Of a stretch of DNA of 10,006 nucleotides, positions 1 to 6,556 are shown one piece after another. The notes beneath the pieces are model-generated. The model was not told the DNA's origin, searched no databases, and saw only the letters and a program-made list of their open reading frames with translations. The stretch spans positions 3,496 to 13,501 of the forward strand of contig DMMN01000070.1 of assembly GCA_003453835.1 (NCBI GenBank), written 5' to 3'. Both the position numbers and the translations under genes were made by a program. Position 1 is the first letter of the stretch. Each line of letters opens with the position of its first letter. This stretch comes from Bacteroidota bacterium. GTDB taxonomy: Bacteria > Bacteroidota > Ignavibacteria > UBA10030.

Positions 1-3000
1 TCCGCGAGGATACTCGAGAGAGAATACTGCTGGCTGAAGAGTGCCGATCCTGTCGGCCCGCCGGTCTTCGTTCCGTTAAAGATCTGAATGCGATACGTCT
101 GCGTCGTTATGCCGGCGCGCTTGTAGCCGAACCAAACCCTTACTTCACGCACCTGGCCTTGGGTGGCCCCGGTCGGCAGCGTAAGCGCCGTTGCCTTTGA
201 TATGTCTTTGTAGAAATTGGTGCCGTACACAAAGCCGGAATCAAGAGGGAACGCCGCGTCAATCGTGTATACTTTTTGAGTCCCCGTGCTTGCGAAATTT
301 CGCAGCGTCACGATCGTCGTCGCGGACGTAACGCTGATGTACGAGGTTTTCGTTTCCGTGTCTGTGCTCGAGCCACTGGAGACAGTAAGAGCGACCGTGT
401 ATGTCCCCGCGCTTTGATAGGTATGAGACGGATTCTGCGACGTGCTGGAAGTCCCATCACCAAAATTCCAGTTCCATGTCAGGGCTGCCGTCGTTTGCGG
501 CCCGGCCTCGTCCGCCTCGAATTCCGGAAGAACTGGTTCCTTTGACACCATCAGCTCGCGCAGAGCCGTCACTCCATCTGTCTGGATTCTGTTTACGGAG
601 GTGATGCCGCCCGTAGCGCCATTGATGTCGCAGACGTACCAGTAATTCCCTGTCCCCGATGTCGGAACCTGAAAAGTGCTCACAAGCCCTTGCGACGTAT
701 AGATTTGCACGGTTGCCCCCGAGGTTGTCAGGGCTCCGTCGGAGGAGTATCGGTGAATATAGTACTTGTACGTGCCGGTAAACATCTGCGCAATGGTGAT
801 CGTCTCTGGGCCGGAGCCGTTTGTGTCATCATGGTCGAGCAACGCATACGGCGCAGAAGTGCTGCTTCCCTTGCTGCTGTAGTAAACGTGATACGTGGTT
901 CCGTTGATCGAGGGTGTCCTCAAGTGCGAATCAAGATCGCGAGGAACGGTGGACCAATTTAGCACAATGCGCATGCTCCCCGCGGAGAGCGTTGGCGAGA
1001 GGGAAATGTTGAGTGTAATGCTGCCGCCCCCCGTCATAACAACTTGGTTGTTTGAATACGTACTATACCCGGACGCAGTAGCGGTGACTGTTTGCGCTCC
1101 CTCGGTGGAGAGATCGGAAAACTGAACGTTGAGCGGAGCCGTGCCGCTTCGAGGCGAAGCGGTAAACTCCGCATTCAAAGTTCCGACCGGGACGTTGCTG
1201 AGCGTGTACGATCCGTCGCTTCCTGACGTCGTCGTAATACCTGCCGCCGAAACCGTCACACCTGAGAGTCCCAGTCCGGTGAGGGCGTTGGTGACACGCC
1301 CTGAGATCGTCCCGGTTGCACCCGTGCCGCTCGTGACCGTGATGTAGTTCGTCTTCGTCTCGGTGGCTGTCGTGCTTCCGCTTGTGATAGTAAGAGACAC
1401 GGTATACGTCCCCGCAGTTGAATAGATCTTGCTCGGATTTTGGGATGTGCTTGTCGTGCCATCCCCAAAATTCCAGCTATAGGTAAGAGCTGCCGCGCTT
1501 TGCATTTCTTCCGTTGAGAGCTTGAACTCCGGAACCTCAGGCTCCTTTGCTGTGATCAACTCATGAAGCGAGGAGACCGCATCCGTCTGAATCCTGTTAA
1601 CCGACGTGATTGCTCCCGTCGATCCGTTGATATCGCAGACATACCAGTAGTTCCCCGTGCCGGATGTCGGCACCTGGAAGGTCCGCACAAGCCCCTGGGC
1701 ACTATACACCTGAACCGTCCCTCCGGACGTCGTCAAAGCGCCATCTGATGAATAGCGGTGAACGTAGTACTTGTACGTTCCTGAGAAGAATTGAGTGATG
1801 GTGATCGTCTCAGGTCCTGATCCATTCGTGTCATCGAAATCAAGCTGAGCGTATGGTGCACTCGTAGAACTCCCCTTGCTGCTGTAGTAGACGTGATAGC
1901 TGATTCCGTTAATCGAAGGAGTCCTCAAGTGCGAGTCGAGGTCTCGTGGAACCGATGACCAGTTCAGCACGAATCGTACGCTGCTGCCCGTTAGTTGAGG
2001 GGAGAGCGAGATATTCACCGTGACGCTGCTCCCGGCCACGATGACGACCTGATTGTTCGAATACGTGCTGTATCCGGATGCTGAGGCTGTCACCGTCTGC
2101 GTTCCTTCCGTCGAGAGATCGGAGAATTGCACCGTCAGCGGGGCCCTTCCACTTAAGGGAGTTGCCGTGAAGTTGGCTCTCAGCGTCCCCACCGGCACAT
2201 TGCTGATCGAGTACGATCCGTCACTTCCTGTCGTCGTCGACAAACTTCCGACGGAGACGGTTGCTCCGGCAATTCCCAAACCTGTTGTGGCGCTTGTGAC
2301 TCGACCAGTCAGTAATCCGGTCGATCCTGCACTGCTCGTTGCAGAGATGTAATTGGTCTTGGTCTCCGTGTGCGTGCCGGCACTGCTCACTATGGTGAGG
2401 GAAACCGTGTACGTTCCTACGCTCTGATAAACCTTGCTTGGATTTTGGGCTGTACTCGTCGTGCCATCTCCGAAATTCCAACTGTACGTCAGCGCCGCCG
2501 TACCTTGTGTTTCGTCAGTTGTTGCTTTCAACGACGGTACCTCGGGTTCCATCGCTGTTGCGAGATCATGGAGAGACGTGACCGCAGTCGATTGAATCCT
2601 GTTGACGGATGTTATCGCTCCTGTAAATCCATCGATATCGCAGACATACCAGTAGTTCCCCGTGCCGGATGTCGGCACCTGGAAAGTCCGCACAAGCCCC
2701 TGGACATTATACACCTGAACCGTCCCTCCGGACGTCGTCAGGTCACCATCCGACGAGTAGCGGTGAACGTAATACTTGTAGGTTCCTGAAAAGAACTGTG
2801 TAATGGTGATCGTCTCCGGACCTGAACCGTTCGTGTCATCGTAATCAAGCTGAGCGTATGGTGCACTCGTAGAACTTCCCTTGCTGCCGTAATAGACGTG
2901 ATAGCTTGTTCCGTTGATCGACGGAGTCCTCAGGTGCGAGTCGAGGTCTCGCGGAACCGTTGACCAGTTCAGCACAAATCGCACGCTGCTACCGGTCAGT

Positions 3001-4895
3001 TGAGGGGAGAGCGACATATTCAGCGTGACACTACTCCCCGCCACAATGACGACCTGATTGTTCGAATACGTGCTGTATCCCGATGCTGAGGCTGTCACCG
3101 TCTGCGTTCCTTCCGTCGAGAGATCGGTGAACTGAACAGTCAAAGGCGCCCTTCCGGTGAGAGGCGTGGCAGAGAAGTTTGCACGCAATGTTCCTGCCGG
3201 GACGTTTGCGATCGTGTACGAACCGTCGCTTCCCGTTGTGGTCGTCAGACCGGCAACAGAGACGGTCGCCCCGGAAATCCCCTGACCCGTCGTAGCGCTT
3301 GTGACGCGGCCGGTCAGAGTGCCAGTTGACCCGCTGCCTGTCACGGTGATGTAGTTCGTTTTGGTTTCCGTTTGCGTTCCGCCGCTGCCCGTCACGGTAA
3401 GGGACACGGTATACGTCCCTGCGGTTGAATACGTCTTGCTCGGATTCTGGGACGTGCTCGTTGTGCCATCTCCAAAATTCCAACTGTACGTCAGCGCCGC
3501 CGCATCCTGTGTTTCATTTGTCGAAACTTTTAACGCTGGCACTTCAGGTTCTTTCGCCATCGCAAAATCATGGATCGACGTAACTTCACTCGACTGAATC
3601 GTGTTGACCGATGTGATCGCTCCTGTCGATCCGTTAATATCGCAGACATACCAGTAGTTCCCCGTGCCGGATGTCGGCACCTGGAAAGTCCGCACAAGTC
3701 CTTGGGCATTGTACACCTGAACCGTCCCTCCGGACGTCGTCAAAGCGCCATCCGATGAATAGCGGTGAACGTAGTACTTATACGTTCCTGAGAAGAATTG
3801 AGTGATGGTGATCGTCTCAGGTCCTGATCCATTCGTGTCATCGAAATCAAGCTGAGCGTATGGTGCACTCGTAGAACTTCCCTTGCTGCCGTAATAGACG
3901 TGATAGCTTGTTCCGTTGATCGACGGAGTCCTCAGGTGCGAGTCGAGGTCTCGCGGAACCGTTGACCAGTTCAGCACAAATCGCACGCTGCTACCGGTCA
4001 GTTGAGGGGAGAGCGACATATTCAGCGTGACACTACTCCCCGCTACAATGACGACTTGATTGTTCGAATACGTGCTGTATCCCGACGCGGAAGCTGTTAC
4101 CGTCTGCGTTCCTTCCGTCGAGAGATCGGTGAATTGAACGACCAGAGGGGCCCTTCCGGTAAGTGGAGTAGCGGAGAAGTTTGCACGCAATGTTCCCACC
4201 GGAACGTTTGCGATCGTGTACGAACCGTCGCTTCCCGTTGTGGTCGTCAGACCGGCAACAGAGACGGTCGCCCCGGAAATTCCCTGACCCGTCGTAGCGC
4301 TTGTGACGCGACCCGTCAGCGTGCCGGTCGATCCGGTGCCGCCGGAGCCTGAGATGACTGTCGAAGAAATTCCAACCGCATCAATCTCATTCCAACCTGG
4401 AACGGCCGGAGAATTGATCGCCAGACGGACCTGGCTTACGTTGAAAGATGTAAGTGAGAAGTTCGCGACAAAAATCCGAGCTTGTGCCGACGCGGAGGCA
4501 GCGGTGCCAGACCATACTACTTGCCATAGATTTGTCGACGGGTTCTTGACGTAAATGGTATCGACCGCTCCCGGATTATATGTTTCGTAGATGGCAATGG
4601 ATTGGACGGGCGCCGGGTTGGCGAAGGTGAGTTCGAGATATTCTCTCCGGCCATCCTGGGTTGAGGGCGCCCACGCTCCTCCATAGTCGCCGTAACTCGG
4701 GTACACATCCGGAGCTCCGATCAATTGGCTTGCGGCCCATGATCCCGAGCTGTTGTATTGAGTGCTGAACGCATTGACGGACGAAACGTATCGGATCTGA
4801 GCCTGAGACGATCCGAACCAAACGCATGAGAGAATGCTCAAGAGTATGAAACGTCGTAAATTCAATTTGTGACTATTGGCTGTAGCTGTTGACAT
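1..4895 (-). CDS. Giant secreted multi-domain repeat protein (CarboxypepD_reg-like/YfaP/PKD), C-terminus outside window
   Basis: Reading the minus strand from the ATG at 4895 gives 1,631 codons with no stop or frameshift to the window edge. Residues 1-31 form a signal peptide (Arg-Arg, then hydrophobic FILLSILSCVWF, cleavage near SSQA/Q). Residues about 35-180 resemble a galactose-binding (discoidin-like) domain: DVYPSYGDYGGAW, then EYLELTF and IYETYNPGAV, a pattern I also know from FBXL4. Four tandem modules follow, at residues 192-525, 526-860, 861-1195 and 1196 to about 1525. Each holds a carboxypeptidase-regulatory-like domain, a YfaP/DUF2135 domain (PRDLDSHLRTP, DDTNGSGPETITI, WYVCDI) and a PKD-type segment (WNFGDG, NPSKTY, GTYTVSLT). 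From about residue 1526 a different beta-rich domain begins (VYGTNFYKD, VRVWFGYK). By inference it is a surface or extracellular binding protein; the ligand is unknown. A type IX sorting domain may lie at the unseen C-terminus. A strong ribosome-binding site supports the start. The frame is certain, the domain calls good, the role inferred. Confidence 0.93.
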   Translation of the reverse strand, partial: MSTATANSHKLNLRRFILLSILSCVWFGSSQAQIRYVSSVNAFSTQYNSSGSWAASQLIGAPDVYPSYGDYGGAWAPSTQDGRREYLELTFANPAPVQSIAIYETYNPGAVDTIYVKNPSTNLWQVVWSGTAASASAQARIFVANFSLTSFNVSQVRLAINSPAVPGWNEIDAVGISSTVISGSGGTGSTGTLTGRVTSATTGQGISGATVSVAGLTTTTGSDGSYTIANVPVGTLRANFSATPLTGRAPLVVQFTDLSTEGTQTVTASASGYSTYSNNQVVIVAGSSVTLNMSLSPQLTGSSVRFVLNWSTVPRDLDSHLRTPSINGTSYHVYYGSKGSSTSAPYAQLDFDDTNGSGPETITITQFFSGTYKYYVHRYSSDGALTTSGGTVQVYNAQGLVRTFQVPTSGTGNYWYVCDINGSTGAITSVNTIQSSEVTSIHDFAMAKEPEVPALKVSTNETQDAAALTYSWNFGDGTTSTSQNPSKTYSTAGTYTVSLTVTGSGGTQTETKTNYITVTGSGSTGTLTGRVTSATTGQGISGATVSVAGLTTTTGSDGSYTIANVPAGTLRANFSATPLTGRAPLTVQFTDLSTEGTQTVTASASGYSTYSNNQVVIVAGSSVTLNMSLSPQLTGSSVRFVLNWSTVPRDLDSHLRTPSINGTSYHVYYGSKGSSTSAPYAQLDYDDTNGSGPETITITQFFSGTYKYYVHRYSSDGDLTTSGGTVQVYNVQGLVRTFQVPTSGTGNYWYVCDIDGFTGAITSVNRIQSTAVTSLHDLATAMEPEVPSLKATTDETQGTAALTYSWNFGDGTTSTAQNPSKVYQSVGTYTVSLTIVSSAGTHTETKTNYISATSSAGSTGLLTGRVTSATTGLGIAGATVSVGSLSTTTGSDGSYSISNVPVGTLRANFTATPLSGRAPLTVQFSDLSTEGTQTVTASASGYSTYSNNQVVIVAGSSVTVNISLSPQLTGSSVRFVLNWSSVPRDLDSHLRTPSINGISYHVYYSSKGSSTSAPYAQLDFDDTNGSGPETITITQFFSGTYKYYVHRYSSDGALTTSGGTVQVYSAQGLVRTFQVPTSGTGNYWYVCDINGSTGAITSVNRIQTDAVSSLHELITAKEPEVPEFKLSTEEMQSAAALTYSWNFGDGTTSTSQNPSKIYSTAGTYTVSLTITSGSTTATETKTNYITVTSGTGATGTISGRVTNALTGLGLSGVTVSAAGITTTSGSDGSYTLSNVPVGTLNAEFTASPRSGTAPLNVQFSDLSTEGAQTVTATASGYSTYSNNQVVMTGGGSITLNISLSPTLSAGSMRIVLNWSTVPRDLDSHLRTPSINGTTYHVYYSSKGSSTSAPYALLDHDDTNGSGPETITIAQMFTGTYKYYIHRYSSDGALTTSGATVQIYTSQGLVSTFQVPTSGTGNYWYVCDINGATGGITSVNRIQTDGVTALRELMVSKEPVLPEFEADEAGPQTTAALTWNWNFGDGTSSTSQNPSHTYQSAGTYTVALTVSSGSSTDTETKTSYISVTSATTIVTLRNFASTGTQKVYTIDAAFPLDSGFVYGTNFYKDISKATALTLPTGATQGQVREVRVWFGYKRAGITTQTYRIQIFNGTKTGGPTGSALFSQQYSLSSILA
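321..1310 (-). repeat. Module 4 of the giant protein, most diverged (about 330 aa)
   Basis: Residues 1196 to about 1525, starting TISGRVTNALTGLGLSGVTV. All three domain types are kept, but there are many substitutions: EFTASPRSGTAPLNVQFSD in the inserted PKD-like stretch, LLDHDDTNGSG in the YfaP acidic loop, and WNWNFGDGTSSTSQNPSH in the PKD half. Greater divergence fits an older or less recombined terminal unit. The sequence after it (VTLRNFASTGTQKVYTIDAA) belongs to a different domain. Confidence 0.87.
1311..2315 (-). repeat. Module 3 of the giant protein (335 aa)
   Basis: Residues 861-1195, starting LLTGRVTSATTGLGIAGATV. Same order of domains; the inserted PKD-like stretch reads TPLSGRAPLTVQFSDLSTEG. 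The YfaP domain has SSKGSST where modules 1 and 2 have GSKGSST. The linker reads AKEPEVPEFKLSTEEMQS and leads into SYSWNFGDG-type PKD sequence ending ITVTS. Confidence 0.9.
2316..3320 (-). repeat. Module 2 of the giant protein (335 aa)
   Basis: Residues 526-860, with the same domain order as module 1. Its regulatory-like and early YfaP parts are nearly identical to module 1. The later YfaP part differs (LDYDDTNGSG, SSDGDLTTSG, CDIDGFTGAI), and the PKD half has KVYQSVGTYTV and TIVSSAGTHTETKT instead of the forms in modules 1 and 3. Confidence 0.9.
3321..4322 (-). repeat. Module 1 of the giant protein (334 aa)
   Basis: Residues 192-525. In order: carboxypeptidase-regulatory-like domain beginning TLTGRVTSATTGQGISGATV, with a PKD-like stretch inserted at residues 235-262 (APLVVQFTDLSTEG); a Ser/Gly-rich strand ending NMSLSP at 297; YfaP/DUF2135 domain about 302-433 with one Cys in WYVCDI; a linker containing EPEVPALKVSTNE; and a PKD half starting near WNFGDG at residue 472 and ending ITVTG at 520. 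Bases 3845-4043 match module 2 perfectly, while 3781-3878 match module 3 perfectly. Confidence 0.9.
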
Positions 4896-4901
4896 GGCCT
4901 T

Positions 4902-4906
4902 CTCCT
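4902..4906 (-). promoter_or_regulatory. Ribosome-binding site of the giant protein gene
   Basis: On the minus strand the sequence AAAAGGAGAAGGCC directly precedes the ATG at 4895. The AGGAG core is 6 bases from the start codon, close to the ideal spacing. It fixes the start: no other in-frame Met lies near the N-terminus, and this start gives a complete signal peptide. Confidence 0.85.
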
Positions 4907-5078
4907 TTTGGAAATAGAACATAAGAGGAACCATCCCCCCCAGAAACAAATATCTCTCCCTTCGGATTTGTAATGCAGAAGTTGTGTGCCTCGAGAAACT
5001 GGTCTGAACTTCGCTCCGCCATTGACGCCCAAGGTAGAACATCAAGTCGGAAGGTTAGCTAACTATATAGAAAGGTAT

Positions 5079-5131
5079 TGTTGCGTGGATCGACCCACGA
5101 TGACGCAACAGCGTTGTCCGCTTCGGCGACA
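5079..5131. repeat. Pair of adjacent stem-loops
   Basis: TGTTGCGT (5079-5086) and ACGCAACA (5103-5110) are perfect 8-base inverted arms around a 16-base loop. Inside, CGTGG and CCACG could form a competing stem. Five bases further, TGTCCGC (5115-5121), loop TTCG (5122-5125) and GCGACA (5126-5131) form a 6-pair stem with one bulged C. No T-run follows either stem on the plus strand, so they do not look like intrinsic terminators. A 10-base palindrome, GTTAGCTAAC, lies just upstream at 5054-5063. The role is unknown; operator or RNA structure are both possible. Confidence 0.5.
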
Positions 5132-5476
5132 CGGAGACTAGATCCCATTCTATCACAGGACTTTGGAAATGTGAGAGTCATTCGGTTCAGAATCAAGTCT
5201 TGAATCGAACAGGGCGAAAATCAGACCATTGAATAAGGATTGCTGCGAATAGCGGGGTTGAGGGCAAAGAGGTTTTGGTAATGAGGAATGGGTGCCATCT
5301 CTCTCCCGTACCCCCCGTTTTTGCATGATTTCATAACGAGAGGGGAGCAGTTGCCGCGCGTCAGCAGGACTCTCTTTTCCCACGAATCGGAACAAACGGA
5401 AATGTGCCTTCTCGGTAACTCCCCAGCACACGAAATACAGTGAATAGCCACCGCCAAAGGTCATGGCCTTCTTTTT

Positions 5477-5534
5477 CCCGCGAAACACGCTGAACACACG
5501 AAATGGGTTTGGCGTGATTCGTGTATTTAGTGGG
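5477..5534. repeat. Imperfect inverted repeat (27-base arms)
   Basis: Left arm 5477-5503 and the reverse complement of right arm 5508-5534 agree at 18 of 27 positions by hand alignment, with a 4-base loop. Both arms are of the AACACACGAA type. Because of this near-symmetry both strands translate to similar peptides here (containing NTR and RVFS). It may be a remnant of a dispersed intergenic repeat; copies elsewhere in the genome cannot be seen from this window. Confidence 0.4.
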
Positions 5535-5773
5535 CCGTTTGGGATCGCTGAGCAAAAGGTCCCGGCATCTTTTCTCAAGGCAACGAGGTTTTCCATAGGC
5601 ACGGATCGCGTTCGACGTTTTCGTTCCATTCGTTGCTTCTCTGCTCCTCATTCCCTACTTTTCCAGCGGTAAGTTGAGAACGGAGGGCCACCTCTTCCCA
5701 GCTCCGATATAGCCCGACTGCGGTTGAAGTTTCAATTGCCTGCTACTTTCCACATTTCACAACAGAACTTCTC

Positions 5774-6451
5774 GTGAGGACAGGAAATACCGTTCTTCTG
5801 CTTCTCGTTGGTGCGATAGGGACTCCGCTTCTTCTGGATGCCCAGCCTCGCATCGAAAGTCAATTCCGCATCGCCCGGCTCAAGTACAGCGGCGGTGGCG
5901 ATTGGTACAATGATCCATCTGCTGAAGTAAATCTTCTGAAGTTCATCCGTCAGAACACGAATATCGACGTTGACCCGCGCTACGAGTTCGTCGACCTTTC
6001 GAACGAGAAGCTCTATTCCTATCCCTTTCTCTTTATGACGGGACATGGAAATGTCGTGTTCTCCGATTACGAGGCGCAGCGACTGCGAAATTATCTGATG
6101 AACGGCGGGTTTCTCTACGTCGACGACGATTACGGCCTGGACAAAGCATTTCGACGAGAGATTCGAAAAGTCTTTCCCGACCAGGACTTGGCGGAGCTTC
6201 CCTTCGGCTACGGACTTTATAGTTGCCACTTCGCTTTTGCAAACGGCGTTCCCAAGACTCACGAACACGACGGCAAACCGGCGCAAGGATTCGGCATCTT
6301 TCAAAAAGGGAGACTCGTCGTCTATTATACCTACGAATCAAACCCGAGCGATGGGTGGGCCGACCCGGAAGTGCATAACGATCCGGAGTCCATCCGACAG
6401 CTCTCGCTCCAATTCGGAACGAACATCGTTGTGTGGGCGTTGACTCATTAG
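5774..6451 (+). CDS. Exported DUF4159 domain protein
   Basis: 225 residues from a GTG start. The N-terminus is a signal peptide (Arg at 2, hydrophobic TVLLLLVGAIGTPLLL, likely cleavage near DAQ at 22-24). The rest matches the DUF4159 family as I know it: FRIARLKYSGGGDWYNDPSA near 31-50, FMTGHGNVVFSD at 87-98, LMNGGFLYVDDDYG at 108-121, GVPKTHEHDG at 158-167, and SDGWADPEVHND at 192-203. The glycine-rich, acidic DDDYG segment recalls a class I glutamine amidotransferase-like fold, but no catalytic Cys is evident at the expected place; the biochemical function is unknown. The start codon lacks a clear Shine-Dalgarno sequence and the frame is open upstream, but only this start gives a compact signal peptide. 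It is likely co-transcribed with the DUF4175 gene 105 bases downstream. Confidence 0.88.
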   Translation: MRTGNTVLLLLVGAIGTPLLLDAQPRIESQFRIARLKYSGGGDWYNDPSAEVNLLKFIRQNTNIDVDPRYEFVDLSNEKLYSYPFLFMTGHGNVVFSDYEAQRLRNYLMNGGFLYVDDDYGLDKAFRREIRKVFPDQDLAELPFGYGLYSCHFAFANGVPKTHEHDGKPAQGFGIFQKGRLVVYYTYESNPSDGWADPEVHNDPESIRQLSLQFGTNIVVWALTH

Positions 6452-6507
6452 CTCCGGCGTCCTGAAGGATGATCAGCCTCTAGTGGAAGTTGGAAGCGGA
6501 GGAAGGG

Positions 6508-6542
6508 GGGAGAAGCCCCATCTCTCACTCACTGCTTCTCCC
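6508..6542 (+). promoter_or_regulatory. Stem-loop directly before the DUF4175 ribosome-binding site
   Basis: GGGAGAAGC (6508-6516) and GCTTCTCCC (6534-6542) are perfect 9-base complementary arms with a 17-base loop, and a G-T pair can extend the base. The 3' arm ends 14 bases before the ATG at 6557. A purine-rich GGAGGAAGG just upstream looks like a Shine-Dalgarno sequence but has no start codon at a suitable distance. The structure could stabilise or process the intercistronic RNA, or tune translation. No T-run follows, so it is not a standard terminator. Confidence 0.45.
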
Positions 6543-6556
6543 TGAACTGTGGAACA

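Larger units (their letters stand above)
4896..5773. other. Divergent intergenic region, 878 bases, no convincing gene
   Basis: It separates the giant gene (minus) from the DUF4159 gene (plus), so it should carry promoters for both; I found no promoter good enough to call. It holds a 10-base palindrome at 5054-5063, an 8-base inverted repeat at 5079-5110, a TTCG-capped stem at 5115-5131, and a long imperfect inverted repeat at 5477-5534. The open frames within it lack a good ribosome-binding site, overlap each other on both strands, and give translations I do not recognise. A small RNA or a degraded element is possible but unproven. Confidence 0.7.

Noticed and set aside
321..4322. CRISPR-like or noncoding tandem array
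   Set aside because: The repeats are about 1 kb, in frame, and encode recognisable protein domains without spacers.
276..4554. Several short plus-strand frames with similar peptides recurring about every 1,000 bases
   Set aside because: They are antisense shadows of the four repeat modules; their recurrence follows from the repeat period, not from genes.
4809..4835. Lipoprotein signal (Cys 24 after ILS) in the giant protein
   Set aside because: Leu at -2 fits the lipobox poorly and the hydrophobic stretch continues past the Cys to a better signal peptidase I site at SQA/Q.
4947..4954. Minus-strand GATATTTG resembling the Bacteroidota -7 element (TAnnTTTG) upstream of the giant gene
   Set aside because: One essential base differs, and no TTG at suitable spacing lies upstream; too weak to call a promoter.
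5153..5629. Minus-strand open frame of 158 codons in the intergenic region
   Set aside because: Its ribosome-binding site is weak (GGAG too far from the ATG), it overlaps other frames of similar length on both strands, the peptide matches no family I recognise, and the imperfect inverted repeat explains part of its sequence.
5724..5749. Possible TTGAAG -35 element and small TTGAA-GT-TTCAA palindrome before the DUF4159 gene
   Set aside because: No acceptable -10 box at 17 bases; a 5-base-arm palindrome is expected by chance.
5732..6304. Minus-strand open frame of 190 codons
   Set aside because: It lies antisense over the DUF4159 gene, whose family match is strong; its peptide shows no domain.
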